Part shown: piece by piece, positions 15,966-24,768 of the stretch
Layout: each line of letters starts with the position of its first letter
Position numbering within the stretch: the stretch's first letter is position 1
Origin: Polaromonas sp.
Lineage (GTDB): Bacteria > Pseudomonadota > Gammaproteobacteria > Burkholderiales > Burkholderiaceae_C
Reading direction: 5' to 3'
DNA length: 32,290 bases
Assembly: GCF_018780625.1 (NCBI RefSeq)
Contig: NZ_JADMJK010000065.1
Coordinates: 1-32,290, forward strand
The notes under the pieces: generated by a model
Database searches by the model: none
Told to the model about the DNA's origin: nothing
What the model saw: the letters and a program-made list of their open reading frames with translations, nothing else
Made by a program: the position numbers and the translations under genes

Positions 15966-16550
15966 ATCAAACACACCAGCCTGCAAATCATTCGCGACGA
16001 GCACGCGTCCCTGGCCGCCATGCTGCGCTCCATGACCCTGATGGTGGACCGCGGTCCGGGTGACAACCCGCAGCAGTTCTTTGATGTGCTGCGCGCCATG
16101 CTGTTCTATATTGACGAGTTTCCCGAACGCCTGCACCACCCCAAGGAGTCCGACCTGCTGTTTCCACGCATTGTGCGGGCCGCGCCTGCGGTCATGGACG
16201 CGGTGGAGCGGCTCGAGCGTGACCACATGAGCGGCGAGAAGGCCGTGCGCGAACTGCAGCACCTGCTGCTGGCCTGGGAACTGCTGGGCGAGCCGCGCCG
16301 CCCCGCCTTTGTCGACCAATGCAAGCGCTATGTCGAGTTTTATCTGGAGCACATGCGGCTGGAAGAAAGCGTGATCCTGCCAGAAGCCGAAAAAATGCTG
16401 ACCGATGCCGACTGGAAAGAGCTGGACGCGGCCTTTGAGAAAAACTGCGACCCGCTGGCCGGCAAGTACCCGCCAGACCCGGAATACGCGCGGCTGTTTA
16501 CCCGCATCGTGATGCGGGCGCCGGCGCCGATTGGCCTGGGCGACGCCTGA
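15966..16550 (+). CDS. Hemerythrin HHE-domain protein, apparent ATC start
   Basis: A di-iron-type helical bundle of 194 residues. Candidate metal ligands from the chosen start are H13 (IRDEH), H57/H58 and E61 (LHHPKES), H87 (RDH), H129 and E133 (EHMRLEE), covering the usual five-histidine, two-carboxylate pattern. Such proteins bind O2, NO or iron; the role here is not shown. I chose the ATC because a good AGGAGA precedes it and because IKHTSLQIIRDEH looks like the normal family start with Met replaced by Ile. The conventional alternative is ATG at 15900, which adds 22 Arg/His-rich residues unlike the family. It lies 96 bp after the ZIP gene and converges on the esterase gene. Confidence 0.82.
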   Translation: MKHTSLQIIRDEHASLAAMLRSMTLMVDRGPGDNPQQFFDVLRAMLFYIDEFPERLHHPKESDLLFPRIVRAAPAVMDAVERLERDHMSGEKAVRELQHLLLAWELLGEPRRPAFVDQCKRYVEFYLEHMRLEESVILPEAEKMLTDADWKELDAAFEKNCDPLAGKYPPDPEYARLFTRIVMRAPAPIGLGDA

Positions 16551-16572
16551 GCGTTTGTAGCGCCGTCAGCCG

Positions 16573-17238
16573 TCAGCCCGCCACCAGCTTTTGGCTTTTC
16601 AGCCAGTCGGCAAGGCGCTCGGCAAACATGCCATAGCCTTGCGCGTTGGCGTGAATCTGGTCTGAACGCAGTTCAGCCCGCGACAGCACATACGACCAGC
16701 CGCCCTCAAACAGGGGCGCGCCAGTGTCGCCCGCCACGTCGGCATAGACCGGGTGGTCTTTCAGCGCGCCCATGGCCGCAGCCATCAGCACCGGCTGGGG
16801 CTGCGCAATCAGCACCACCTGGGCGCTGCCCTGGGCGGTTTTGACCAGTTCAATCAGCGCCGCGCGCGTGCGCTCGGGCGGCAGCTTGCGCAAAAAATCG
16901 TTGCCGCCAATGGACACCAGCACCAGGCCTGGCGTGTTGGCCTGCAGCAGTCCTGGCAAACGCGCCAGCGCGCCTTCAGCCGTGTCGCCGTTCAGTCCCG
17001 CGTTTTGCGTGACATGGCCGCTGAGCTGCTCCAGCCGCGCCGGGTAGCTGGCGCCCGTGGCTGCGCCGTAACCGAAGGTCAGGGAGTCGCCCAGGCACAG
17101 CAGCGTGGCCTCTTTGGCAAGGGTTTGTGACTTGGGCCGCGCGGATGGGGCGCAGCCGGCGGCCAGCAGCAGTGCGCCGCTCAGGCCAGAGAGCAGGCAG
17201 CGGCGGCGCAGCAACTGGGGCAGGGTGTGGTTTTGCAT
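16573..17238 (-). CDS. Lipoprotein GDSL esterase (TesA/arylesterase type)
   Basis: An SGNH hydrolase of 221 residues. The leader ends in a lipobox LLAAGC with the lipidated cysteine at C29, so the enzyme is membrane-anchored facing the periplasm. The four SGNH blocks are visible: GDSLTFGYG (S52), NAGLNGDT, GGNDF (N113) and DQIHANAQGY (D193, H196). Homologues such as TesA hydrolyse acyl esters, thioesters and lysophospholipids; the substrate here is unknown. In many proteobacteria the gene is divergent from an ABC transporter pair, which is absent here. It converges on the hemerythrin gene with 22 bp between the stops. Confidence 0.9.
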   Translation of the reverse strand: MQNHTLPQLLRRRCLLSGLSGALLLAAGCAPSARPKSQTLAKEATLLCLGDSLTFGYGAATGASYPARLEQLSGHVTQNAGLNGDTAEGALARLPGLLQANTPGLVLVSIGGNDFLRKLPPERTRAALIELVKTAQGSAQVVLIAQPQPVLMAAAMGALKDHPVYADVAGDTGAPLFEGGWSYVLSRAELRSDQIHANAQGYGMFAERLADWLKSQKLVAG

Positions 17239-17320
17239 GGGCGGGATGGAGGTTGAAACGCGTAGTGTGCAACAGCCAGCGGCCAGTACCCGCCCGCTGG
17301 CGAAAATTTAAATTTAAAGC

Positions 17321-17378
17321 ATAAAAATGGTTCCTAGCCCTTATGCGAAAAGCATTAATAGCTATGAATAAATGAGCA
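17321..17378 (-). repeat. Dispersed repeat, copy 3
   Basis: Read on the minus strand it gives TTCATAGCTATTAATGC, then GCATAAGGGCTAGGAACC and a T-run, the same block order as the copies at 1434 and 31173. It lies between the esterase promoter region and the heat-shock promoter. Confidence 0.55.
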
Positions 17379-17412
17379 TTTATGGTCTTACATTCGCTGA
17401 CCTCGCACCCCT

Positions 17413-17439
17413 CTTGAAATCTGCCGGCGTGCCAATAAT
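17413..17439 (+). promoter_or_regulatory. Sigma32-like heat-shock promoter
   Basis: CTTGAAA, the consensus -35 element for sigma32, followed after 12 bases by CCAATAAT, which resembles the CCCCATNT -10 element. It lies about 140 bp upstream of the first small heat-shock gene. Confidence 0.5.
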
Positions 17440-17580
17440 TCCGTGCTTGCAGGGGTAGCCGCGGCGCATGCGGACTACGTTTTTTGCACATGCCGGGGTG
17501 CACCGGCCTGGCGGCAGTGCCCTGCGACTGCAGGCCTTTTTCATGATTTTTCAACCACGAAAAACAAGGAGAACCACCTC

Positions 17581-18021
17581 ATGAACGGAGCATTCGAACC
17601 CTTTGGCGACCTGTTCGCCGAACTCAACCGCCTGCAAGGCGGCTATGGGCCGACCTTCAGCCCGGGCGGCCCCGGCAGCCTGCGCGCCTTGCCGCGCCGC
17701 ACGTTTCCGGCCATTAATGTGGGCAGCACGCCCGACGCCATTGAAGTGCTGGCGCTGGCCCCCGGCATGGAGCCGGCCGAGCTGCAGGTCACCGTCGACA
17801 ACGGCCTGCTGGTGATTGCCGGCGAGCGCAAGGACGACACGCCTTCAGGCGAAGCCGCCGCTTACGCGCAGGAGCGCTTCAAGGGCGCTTTTCGCCGCGT
17901 GATTTCACTGCCCGAAGACGCCGACCCCGCCCGTATTGATGCCGCCTACAAGGACGGCATGCTGCGCGTGACCGTGGCGCGGCGCGAAGCGTCCCGGCCA
18001 CGCCAGATCAGCATCAGCTAA
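17581..18021 (+). CDS. Small heat-shock protein (Hsp20), first of two
   Basis: An ATP-independent holdase of 146 residues. A short N-terminal arm (GAFEPFGDLFAELNRLQGG) precedes an alpha-crystallin domain of about residues 42-138, with the strand ELQVTVDNGLLVIAGE and the conserved R-V-I-S-L-P-E near 103. The C-terminal I-x-I-type anchor is QISIS. The ATG follows AAGGAG. It is the first gene of a two-gene heat-shock unit behind a sigma32-like promoter, with the second Hsp20 25 bp later. Confidence 0.93.
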   Translation: MNGAFEPFGDLFAELNRLQGGYGPTFSPGGPGSLRALPRRTFPAINVGSTPDAIEVLALAPGMEPAELQVTVDNGLLVIAGERKDDTPSGEAAAYAQERFKGAFRRVISLPEDADPARIDAAYKDGMLRVTVARREASRPRQISIS

Positions 18022-18046
18022 ATAAACCTGATTCAAGGAGGATGTC

Positions 18047-18565
18047 ATGAACCAGAACATGCAAACAGGACAAACCAGCCCCACCATTCAGCGCACGCCC
18101 AACGGCCCGGACAACCCGCCAGGGCAGGCCGAGCAGGCCGGTCGTTACGGCAGCTATGGCGGCACCACCTCGGAGCAGGCCGGCGAGGGGCGCGAAATGT
18201 CTGCCGCCGGCCAGCCCTTGCGCACGGAAGCCGTCGCCACCCTGGTGCCGCCGGTGGATATTTATGAAGACGAAGCGGGCTTGACGCTGATCGCCGACAT
18301 GCCCGGCGTTGCAAAGGAGCAGCTGGCCGTGCGCGTCACCGGCGACAGCCTGGTGATTGAAGGCACGGCCTCGGTGCCGGTGATGGCCAACATGGAACTG
18401 GTCTACGGTGAAGTCCAGACCCCGCAGTACCGCCGCAGTTTCACCCTGAGCCGGGAACTCGATCCGGGCAAGATCGACGCCCGGCTCAGCAACGGCGTGC
18501 TCACGCTGCGCATTCCCAAGACCGAAGAAGCCAAGCCGCGCCGCATCGAGGTGCGCGTGGGCTGA
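18047..18565 (+). CDS. Small heat-shock protein (Hsp20), second of two
   Basis: A 172-residue protein with a polar, Gly/Gln-rich, probably disordered N-terminal 55 residues and then an alpha-crystallin domain: PPVDIYEDEAGLTLIADMPG, VTGDSLVIEGTA and GVLTLRIPK. The C-terminal RIEVRV resembles the I-x-I/V anchor. A perfect AAGGAGG lies 5 bp before the ATG. Pairs of Hsp20 proteins often form mixed oligomers; the close spacing suggests coordinated production with the first copy. Confidence 0.93.
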   Translation: MNQNMQTGQTSPTIQRTPNGPDNPPGQAEQAGRYGSYGGTTSEQAGEGREMSAAGQPLRTEAVATLVPPVDIYEDEAGLTLIADMPGVAKEQLAVRVTGDSLVIEGTASVPVMANMELVYGEVQTPQYRRSFTLSRELDPGKIDARLSNGVLTLRIPKTEEAKPRRIEVRVG

Positions 18566-18582
18566 GGGCTGGAACCCGGCTC

Positions 18583-18621
18583 CGTCATTCCCGCCCCGAA
18601 TCAGCGCGGGCGGGAATGACG
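18583..18621. repeat. REP-like 14-bp perfect inverted repeat between convergent genes
   Basis: Arms CGTCATTCCCGCCC and GGGCGGGAATGACG are separated by 11 nt. The ATTCCCNNN...GGGAAT core resembles REP/dRS3-type elements known from other proteobacteria. It lies between the convergent stops of hsp20 and phhA and could end both transcripts, but no T-run follows. Confidence 0.65.
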
Positions 18622-18631
18622 GGCGGGGTGT

Positions 18632-19519
18632 TCAACGGCGCTTGTCCTGGTGGTAGCGGCCCGATCCCCGCGTGATCACCACGTCGGACGCCAGCACCGT
18701 GCCCGGTGCATAGTCCGGCTGGCCCTGCACGCGTTCGTAAAAAGGACTGAAGTCGATCCGGGCCAGCGCAAGCAACTCGTCCAGGTCGTTGATGACGAAG
18801 TAGCTTTCCTGAAAGTCATCAATCCGGTAATTCGTGCGCATGACCCGTTCCAGGTCAAAGCGCAGACGGTGGGGTGACGGGTCGTCCAGCGCAAAGCGGC
18901 TCTCCGATGCCGACGAAGCAATGCCCGCGCCATAAATGCGCAGTCCGTCTTTTTGCTGGACCAGGCCAAACTCAACGGTGTACCAGTACACGCGCGCCAG
19001 TTTGTCGAGCACCCCGAGCTTTTGTGCCCGCAGTCCGCCAACGCCGTAGGCCTGGATGTAGTCCGCAATGGCGGGGTTCATCAGCATGGGCACATGGCCG
19101 AAGACGTCGTGGAACACATCGGGCTCCTCCAGGTAGTCCAACTGGTCGGGCTTGCGGATGAAGTGGCCGGCCGGAAAGCGCCTGTGGGCCAGGTGCTCGA
19201 AGAACACCTCATCAGGCACCAGGCCCGGCACCGCCACCACCTGCCAGCCGGTGCGCTGCATCAGGGTGTCGGACAGGCGCCGGAAGTCGGGGATCTGGTC
19301 GGCGCCGATCGGCAGCGCGGCCATGCCGCTGATGAAGGCGTCGCAGGCGCGTCCAGGCAGCAGCCGGCTTTGTCGCTCGAACAGCGTCTTCCATACGCCG
19401 TGTTCTTCGGCGGTGTACTGGTCCCAGCCTTGGTCAATGGTCCAGTCGGCCCGCGCAGGGCGCTGGTCGCCGCCCGCTGCAAGCCCGTGCTTGGTGGTTT
19501 CTTTGGTCTGCGCTGGCAT
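18632..19519 (-). CDS. phhA: Phenylalanine 4-monooxygenase
   Basis: Pterin- and iron-dependent hydroxylase converting phenylalanine to tyrosine. The 295-residue, monodomain protein is of bacterial type. The iron ligands are H137 and H142 in FHDVFGHVP and E183 in YTVEFGL. RTNYRIDDFQESYF near the C-terminus is also family-typical. I chose the ATG at 19519 because the protein then has the usual length; upstream extension runs through the fumarylacetoacetase gene. It is the last gene of the aromatic operon, 10 bp behind fumarylacetoacetase, and feeds tyrosine into the same pathway. Confidence 0.96.
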   Translation of the reverse strand: MPAQTKETTKHGLAAGGDQRPARADWTIDQGWDQYTAEEHGVWKTLFERQSRLLPGRACDAFISGMAALPIGADQIPDFRRLSDTLMQRTGWQVVAVPGLVPDEVFFEHLAHRRFPAGHFIRKPDQLDYLEEPDVFHDVFGHVPMLMNPAIADYIQAYGVGGLRAQKLGVLDKLARVYWYTVEFGLVQQKDGLRIYGAGIASSASESRFALDDPSPHRLRFDLERVMRTNYRIDDFQESYFVINDLDELLALARIDFSPFYERVQGQPDYAPGTVLASDVVITRGSGRYHQDKRR

Positions 19520-19529
19520 GGCCGAGTTC

Positions 19530-20798
19530 CTACGCGGGCAGCACGGTGCCGCGGCATTCGCCAAAGCCGATGCGCCTGAACCCCGGCTGCTCGCAGTAGC
19601 CGCGCAGGATGATGGTGTCGCCGTCTTCAAGCCAGGCGCGCGTCTCGCCGCTGGACAAGGCAAAGGGTTGCTTGCCGCCCGCGCTCAGCTCCATCAGGGA
19701 GCCGCCTTGCGCCGGCTCTGGCCCCGACAGCGTGCCTGAACCCAGCAGGTCGCCTGCGCGCAGGTTGCAGCCGTTCACCGTGTGGTGGGCCACCAGCTGG
19801 GCTAAGGTCCAGTAGGCGTCGCGGTAGTTGGACCTTGAAATGCGGTCGCCCGCATGGCCGGCGGCCCGCATTTGCGCCGTCTGCAGCCACACTTCCAGTT
19901 CAATGCTGATGGCGCCCTGCGCCCGGTTGGCGGGCGAGTCAAGGTAGGCCAGCGGTTCAGGGTCGCCCGCCGGCCGGCTGAACGGCACGCGAAACGGCGC
20001 CAGCGCATCGAGCGTGACGACCCAGGGCGAGAGCGTGCTGGCAAAGTTCTTCGACAAAAACGGGCCCAAGGGCTGGTATTCCCAGGCCTGGATGTCGCGG
20101 GCGCTCCAGTCATTGAACAGGCTGACGCCGAACACATGGTCTTCGGCATCGGCCATGGGGATCGGCTCGCCCAGCGCGTTGGGCCGCGCCACCAGCATGG
20201 CGAGCTCCAGCTCGTAGTCCAGCCGGCGGCAGGGGCCCAGCGTGGGCGCGTCCTGGTCGGGTGCCCTGGTTTGCCCCCTGGGCCTTTTAAAGCCCTGGCC
20301 GCTCGGGATGATGCTGGACGCCCGGCCGTGGTAGCCAATCGGCACCCACTTGTAATTGGGCAGCAGCGGGTTGTCGGGCCGCAGCTGCTTGCCGATGGTG
20401 GTGGCGTGGTGCACGCTGGTGTAGAAGTCGGTGTAGTCGCCAATCTGGCAGGGCAGGCCCAGTTCCACGTCAGCCTGCGCATGCAGCGCCGTCTTGAACA
20501 CCGCTTGCTGCGGGCTGCCCACGCGCAAGCCTTCAGAAATGGCCTGGCGCACGCTGCGGCGCACCTCTGGCAGCAGGCGCATCAGCCGGTTCATGTCGCT
20601 GTTGTCAATCACCCGGGCCGCGCGCAGGTCCAGCACCTGGCTGCCAATCGCCACGCCGATGCGCCAGTCGGCATCTGCTTCAGTGCGGAAACGGCCAAAC
20701 GGCAGGTTTTGAATCGGGAAGTCGGTGCCGGGGTCGTTGGCCGACGCGACCCAGCTTTGCAGCGCCGGGTCGTGGCTATCATCAATCAGAAGGCTCAT
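19530..20798 (-). CDS. fahA: Fumarylacetoacetase
   Basis: Hydrolyses fumarylacetoacetate to fumarate and acetoacetate, the last step of tyrosine breakdown. The 422-residue length is typical. The SH3-like N-terminal domain leads into the catalytic part with DYTDFYTSVHHATTIGK (nucleophile-activating Asp and His), GYHGRASS, the metal-binding YELELAMLV and FNDWSARDIQAWEYQPLGPF. The start MSLLIDD overlaps the VOC stop by 4 nt, indicating translational coupling. Confidence 0.95.
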   Translation of the reverse strand: MSLLIDDSHDPALQSWVASANDPGTDFPIQNLPFGRFRTEADADWRIGVAIGSQVLDLRAARVIDNSDMNRLMRLLPEVRRSVRQAISEGLRVGSPQQAVFKTALHAQADVELGLPCQIGDYTDFYTSVHHATTIGKQLRPDNPLLPNYKWVPIGYHGRASSIIPSGQGFKRPRGQTRAPDQDAPTLGPCRRLDYELELAMLVARPNALGEPIPMADAEDHVFGVSLFNDWSARDIQAWEYQPLGPFLSKNFASTLSPWVVTLDALAPFRVPFSRPAGDPEPLAYLDSPANRAQGAISIELEVWLQTAQMRAAGHAGDRISRSNYRDAYWTLAQLVAHHTVNGCNLRAGDLLGSGTLSGPEPAQGGSLMELSAGGKQPFALSSGETRAWLEDGDTIILRGYCEQPGFRRIGFGECRGTVLPA

Positions 20799-21343
20799 TG
20801 CTTGAACTCGCGTTCGTGCAAAAAGGCGCCTTGCTTGGGTGCGCGTTTGGTCTGCGACCATTCCTCCAGCATTTCCCACTTCACCGCGTCCAGCCGCTGG
20901 ATCATGGCTTGTTCCTCCGGGTCCGGGCAGGCCAGTTCCAGGCGGTGGCCGTTCGGGTCAAAGAAGTAGATCGAGTGAAACGCGCCGTGGTCGGTCACGC
21001 CCAGCACCTCGACGCCGTTGGCCTCCAGGTGCGCCTTGAATTCGAGCAGTTCGGCCCTGTCCTTGACCTTGAAGGCGATGTGCTGCACCCAGGCCGGCGT
21101 GTTCGGGTCGCGGCCCATGGGCGGCTGCGTCGGCAGCTCGAAAAAGGCCAGCACATTGCCCTGGCCGGCGTCCAGAAACACATGCATGTAGGGGTCGGGC
21201 GCCTTGGTTGACGGCACATGGTCTTCGGCAATCGCCAGCACAAAGTCCATGTTCAGCATCTTCTGGTACCAGAGCACCGTCTCTTTGGCGTCCTTGCAGC
21301 GGTAGGCAACGTGGTGAATGCGGTCGATTTTCATGGGTTTCAT
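20795..21343 (-). CDS. VOC-superfamily protein of the tyrosine operon
   Basis: A 182-residue glyoxalase/dioxygenase-fold protein with two beta-alpha-beta-beta-beta modules. Candidate metal ligands at the expected places are H11 (IHHVAYRC), E69 (FFELP), H88 (VQHIAFKV) and E136 (RLELACP), so it probably binds a divalent metal. It overlaps hpd by 4 nt upstream and fumarylacetoacetase by 4 nt downstream, so its product is made together with them. The reaction is not known to me. Possibilities are a lyase or isomerase acting on a pathway intermediate, a detoxifying glyoxalase, or an extradiol-type enzyme. Neither maleylacetoacetate isomerase nor homogentisate dioxygenase, which normally fill the missing steps, is in the window. 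Confidence 0.85.
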   Translation of the reverse strand: MKPMKIDRIHHVAYRCKDAKETVLWYQKMLNMDFVLAIAEDHVPSTKAPDPYMHVFLDAGQGNVLAFFELPTQPPMGRDPNTPAWVQHIAFKVKDRAELLEFKAHLEANGVEVLGVTDHGAFHSIYFFDPNGHRLELACPDPEEQAMIQRLDAVKWEMLEEWSQTKRAPKQGAFLHEREFKQ

Positions 21344-22419
21344 GCCTCCACGGTCAATGCGCCGCGCTGGATCTGGTCGCGCTCCAGCGACTCGAACAGC
21401 GCCTTGAAGTTGCCCTCGCCAAAGCCCTCGTCGCCTTTGCGCTGGATGAACTCGAAAAAGACCGGCCCGAGTTGCGGCTGCGAGAAGATCTGCAGCAGCA
21501 GGCGCGGTGTGCCGCCTTCCGTGGAGCCGTCCAGCAAAATGCCGCGCGTCTGCAATTCAGCCACCGGCTGGCCGTGGCCGGGTAGCCGGCCTTCGATCAT
21601 CTCGTAGTAGCTTTCGCTGGGCGCGCTCATCAGCGGAACGCCGGCGAGTTGCAGCTTGTCCACCGTGGCCAGCAGGTCGTCGCAGATCAGCGCAATGTGC
21701 TGGATGCCTTCGCCGTTGAACTTGAGCAGGAATTCCTCGATCTGGCCGCCGCCTTGTTTCGATTCCTCATTGAGCGGAATGCGGATCTTGCCGTCGGGCG
21801 CGGTCATGGCGCGCGAGGTCAGGCCGGTGTATTCGCCCTGGATGTCGAAGTAGCGGATCTCGCGGAAGTTGAACAGCTTTTCATAAAAGCCGCCCCAGAA
21901 CGCCATGCGCCCCCGGTACACGTTGTGCGTCAGGTGGTCGATCAGTTTCAGGCCATGGCCGGGCGGGTGGCGGTCCACGCCGTCAATGAACACAAAGTCA
22001 ATGTCGTAAATCGACTTGCCGTCTTCAAAGCGGTCAATCAGGTACAGCGGCGCGCCGCCAATGCCCTTGATGGCGGGCAGGTTCAGCTCCATCGGCCCGG
22101 TCTTGATTTCAATCGGCTGTGCGCCGAGCGCCAAGGCGCGGTTGTAGGCCAGGTGGGCGTCCTTGACGCGAAATGCCATGCCGCAGGCGCTGGGCCCATG
22201 CTCGGCGGCAAAGTAGCCGGCCACGCTTTTGGGTTCGCGGTTGACGATGAAATTGATGTCGCCCTGGCGGTACAGCACCACGTCCTTGGACCGGTGTTTG
22301 GCCACCAGGGTAAAGCCCATGCGCTCGAAAACCGGCTCCAGCACGCCTGGCACGGGCGAGGCGAACTCGACGAATTCAAAGCCCATCAGGCCCATCGGGT
22401 TGTCAAACAAATCTGCCAT
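21340..22419 (-). CDS. hpd: 4-hydroxyphenylpyruvate dioxygenase
   Basis: Iron(II) dioxygenase turning 4-hydroxyphenylpyruvate into homogentisate. The 359-residue length matches bacterial enzymes. Iron ligands are H162 (DHLTHNVY), H241 (IQHIALIC) and E323 ([15 protein letters not shown]), and the C-terminal gate helix [13 protein letters not shown] is present. I chose the ATG at 22419 because AAGGA lies just upstream and the protein then begins [10 protein letters not shown] as in homologues. It is the first gene of the four-gene operon; its promoter should lie in the 130 bp upstream. Confidence 0.96.
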   Translation of the reverse strand: MADLFDNPMGLMGFEFVEFASPVPGVLEPVFERMGFTLVAKHRSKDVVLYRQGDINFIVNREPKSVAGYFAAEHGPSACGMAFRVKDAHLAYNRALALGAQPIEIKTGPMELNLPAIKGIGGAPLYLIDRFEDGKSIYDIDFVFIDGVDRHPPGHGLKLIDHLTHNVYRGRMAFWGGFYEKLFNFREIRYFDIQGEYTGLTSRAMTAPDGKIRIPLNEESKQGGGQIEEFLLKFNGEGIQHIALICDDLLATVDKLQLAGVPLMSAPSESYYEMIEGRLPGHGQPVAELQTRGILLDGSTEGGTPRLLLQIFSQPQLGPVFFEFIQRKGDEGFGEGNFKALFESLERDQIQRGALTVEA

Positions 22420-22552
22420 GGTGTGTCCTTGAAAAATACAGGGTGTTTTCTTTGATGCGTCATCTTCACGCAAGGTGCGCGCAGTTTTCATGCGATTTGG
22501 CCCATGGGCCGGCGTCCTGCGCATGTTTTGAGCGCGGCTGGCCGCCAGGCAT

Positions 22553-23545
22553 CTAGTCGAGCGAAATGCCGGCCTTTTTGGCCAGCGCGGCGTAGCGCGT
22601 CATCTCGCTGCGAAAGTACAGGGCCGCTGCGTCCGGCGTGCTGGGGTGGATCACGTTGCCCTGCCGGGCCATGGCTTCCTTCACTTCGGCGCTGCTGTAG
22701 GCCGTGGTGAACGCGGCGTGCAGGCGCTTGACCTGATCGGCGGGCAGCCTGGCCGGGCCGACCACGGCAAACCAGCCTTCAATCTCGTAATTGGGCAGGC
22801 CTTGCTCCGCGATGGTCGCAAGGTCGGGGGCGGCCGGGCTGCGGGTTTTGCCGCACAGGCCAATGGCGCGCAAGGCGCCGCTTTTCAGGTGCGCCTGCGC
22901 CGCCGGCAGCGCGACCACACCCATTTCCACCTGACCGCCGATCAGGTCGGCGACCATGGCGCCCGTGCTTTTGTAGGGAATGTGGCGGATCACGACCTTG
23001 GCCTCATCGACAAACATTTCACCGGCAAGGTGAATCACCGTGCCATTGCCGGCCGAGGCGTAGTTGTACCCGTCGGGCCTGGCCTTGACCAAGGCGATCA
23101 GTTCCCTGACATTGGTGGCTGCCACCTTGGCCGGGTTGACCACCAGCACGAAAGGGGTGGCGCCCATGACAGAAACCGGGGTGAAGTCGGCCAGCGTGTC
23201 GTACGGGATTTTCTTGTAGACGCTGGGGTTGATGACGTGGTTGTTGGACACGACGCCAATCGTCAGGCCATCAGCCGGCGCCTTGGCCAGGGCGGACGCC
23301 CCGGTGATGCCGCCCGCGCCGGGCAGGGTTTCAATCACCACCGCTTGTCCGCCCAGTGCCTTGACCAGTTGCGGCACGGCGGCGCGCACGATGGTGTCCA
23401 CCCCCGAGCCGGCGCCCACCGGCAGGATCACGCGCAGGGGCCGGTCGCTTTGCGCCCAGGCCGGCAGCGCGGCCAGGGCGCAGGCGTTGGCGGCCAGACC
23501 CAGCGCGGCGCGGCGGGTGACATAAAAAGGTGAGGATGTGCTCAT
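22553..23545 (-). CDS. Bug-type (TctC) periplasmic substrate-binding protein
   Basis: A 330-residue receptor of the tripartite tricarboxylate transporter family, greatly expanded in Burkholderiales. A signal peptide (basic start with [10 protein letters not shown], hydrophobic core, AWAQ) ends near residue 32. The mature start [20 protein letters not shown] is the usual substrate-binding loop, and [19 protein letters not shown] is the second conserved block. These proteins bind carboxylates such as citrate or malate. No TctA/TctB membrane proteins are nearby, so it would borrow a permease. It is third in the operon, 39 bp after the CoA-transferase gene, and probably captures the acid those enzymes handle. 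Confidence 0.92.
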   Translation of the reverse strand: MSTSSPFYVTRRAALGLAANACALAALPAWAQSDRPLRVILPVGAGSGVDTIVRAAVPQLVKALGGQAVVIETLPGAGGITGASALAKAPADGLTIGVVSNNHVINPSVYKKIPYDTLADFTPVSVMGATPFVLVVNPAKVAATNVRELIALVKARPDGYNYASAGNGTVIHLAGEMFVDEAKVVIRHIPYKSTGAMVADLIGGQVEMGVVALPAAQAHLKSGALRAIGLCGKTRSPAAPDLATIAEQGLPNYEIEGWFAVVGPARLPADQVKRLHAAFTTAYSSAEVKEAMARQGNVIHPSTPDAAALYFRSEMTRYAALAKKAGISLD

Positions 23546-23584
23546 GTTGCTTGTCTCCGGGTGGTTGGTTTTTTAAACAGGAAT

Positions 23585-24748
23585 TCAAGCGGTGGCGCTG
23601 CCCAGCAGGCTGGCCAGAACTTCGTCGGTGTGTTGGCCCACACGGGCCAGCGGCTGGCGCACGCCGGGGCGGCGCCCGCCCATCGTTAGCGGCAGCAAGA
23701 CCACGTCGGTGGTGCCGCCGTCTTCCGTCTGCATGGGCACCAGGCCGCCGCTGGCCCGCAGGTGCGGGTCGCTCACGAGCTGGTCGGGCCGCACGATGGG
23801 CGCGTAGGGAATGCCGGCCGCCTCCAGCCGGAGCGACAGCGCATCGGCCTGGTGGTGCTTCAGGATTTCGCCCAGCTTGACCAGCAAGACCGGGCGCAGC
23901 GCCACGCGCTGGGCGTTGGTCTGCAGCGCCGGGTCTGCCGCCAGTTCGGGGCAATCGAGCACCCGGCACAAGGTCAGCCACTGCTTGTCATTGACCGCGC
24001 CAATGAACAGCTGCTCGCCGCCCGCCAGCGTGAACACGTCGTACACGCTCCAGGCCGACACGCGGGAAGGCATGGGCGGCGGCGGCTCGCCGGTCATTGA
24101 ATACTGCTGCATGTGCTGGGCGCTCAGGAACACGCAGTTCTCGAACAGCGCGCTCTGGATTTCCTGGCCCTTGCCGGCCTTGTCGCGTTCACGCAGCGCC
24201 GCCAGCACGCCGATGGCGCCGAACATGCCGCCCATGATGTCGTTGACCGAGGTGCCGGCCCGCAGCGGCCGGCCTTCGGGGCCGGTCATGTAGGACAGGC
24301 CGCCCATCATCTGCACCACCTCGTCGAGCGCCAGCCGCTTTTCATACGGGCCAGGCAGAAAGCCCTTGTGGCTGACGTAAATCAGGCGCGGGTTGTCTGT
24401 CTTCAGGCTGTCGTAGTCCAGGCCGAGCTTGGCCATCAGGCCGGGGCGAAAGTTCTCCAGCAGCACGTCGCACTGGGCAATCAGCGCCTTGGCGGTTTCC
24501 TGGCCTTCGGGCGTGGTGATGTCGAGCACCACGCTTTTTTTGTTGCGGTTGAAGCTGCGGAAAAAGCCGATGCCCAGGCCCGGCAGGTTGCGGGTCTTGT
24601 CGCCGCCGGGCGGCTCGATCTTGATGACTTCGGCGCCGAGGTCGGCCAGGATCATGCCGCAGGTGGGGCCCATGACCATGTGGGTGAATTCGATGACGCG
24701 CACGCCTTCGAGCGGCAGGCCGGTAGGGGTGGGGAGTGGGGTGTTCAT
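23585..24748 (-). CDS. CaiB/BaiF-family (class III) CoA transferase
   Basis: Moves CoA from a donor thioester to a carboxylic acid. The 387-residue protein begins with LEGVRVIEFTHMVMGPTCGMILADLGAEVIKIEPPGGD, the classic N-terminal block of this family. It contains FNRNKKSVVLD, LLENFRPG and the catalytic-Asp region AGTSVNDIMGG. I chose the ATG at 24748 since translation from further up adds a non-conserved leader. It lies 20 bp after the lyase gene. Its probable role is activating the imported acid to a CoA ester that the lyase then cleaves; the acid is not identified. Confidence 0.92.
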   Translation of the reverse strand: MNTPLPTPTGLPLEGVRVIEFTHMVMGPTCGMILADLGAEVIKIEPPGGDKTRNLPGLGIGFFRSFNRNKKSVVLDITTPEGQETAKALIAQCDVLLENFRPGLMAKLGLDYDSLKTDNPRLIYVSHKGFLPGPYEKRLALDEVVQMMGGLSYMTGPEGRPLRAGTSVNDIMGGMFGAIGVLAALRERDKAGKGQEIQSALFENCVFLSAQHMQQYSMTGEPPPPMPSRVSAWSVYDVFTLAGGEQLFIGAVNDKQWLTLCRVLDCPELAADPALQTNAQRVALRPVLLVKLGEILKHHQADALSLRLEAAGIPYAPIVRPDQLVSDPHLRASGGLVPMQTEDGGTTDVVLLPLTMGGRRPGVRQPLARVGQHTDEVLASLLGSATA

Positions 24749-24768
24749 GGGTGTTGTTTCCGTGGTGT

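Larger units (their letters stand above)
17239..17580. other. Intergenic region upstream of the small heat-shock genes
   Basis: 342 bases between divergent genes. It holds an AT-rich block (17307-17320), a copy of the dispersed repeat, a sigma32-like promoter and a ribosome site AAGGAG at 17566-17571 for the first heat-shock gene. No coding region is credible here. Confidence 0.6.
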
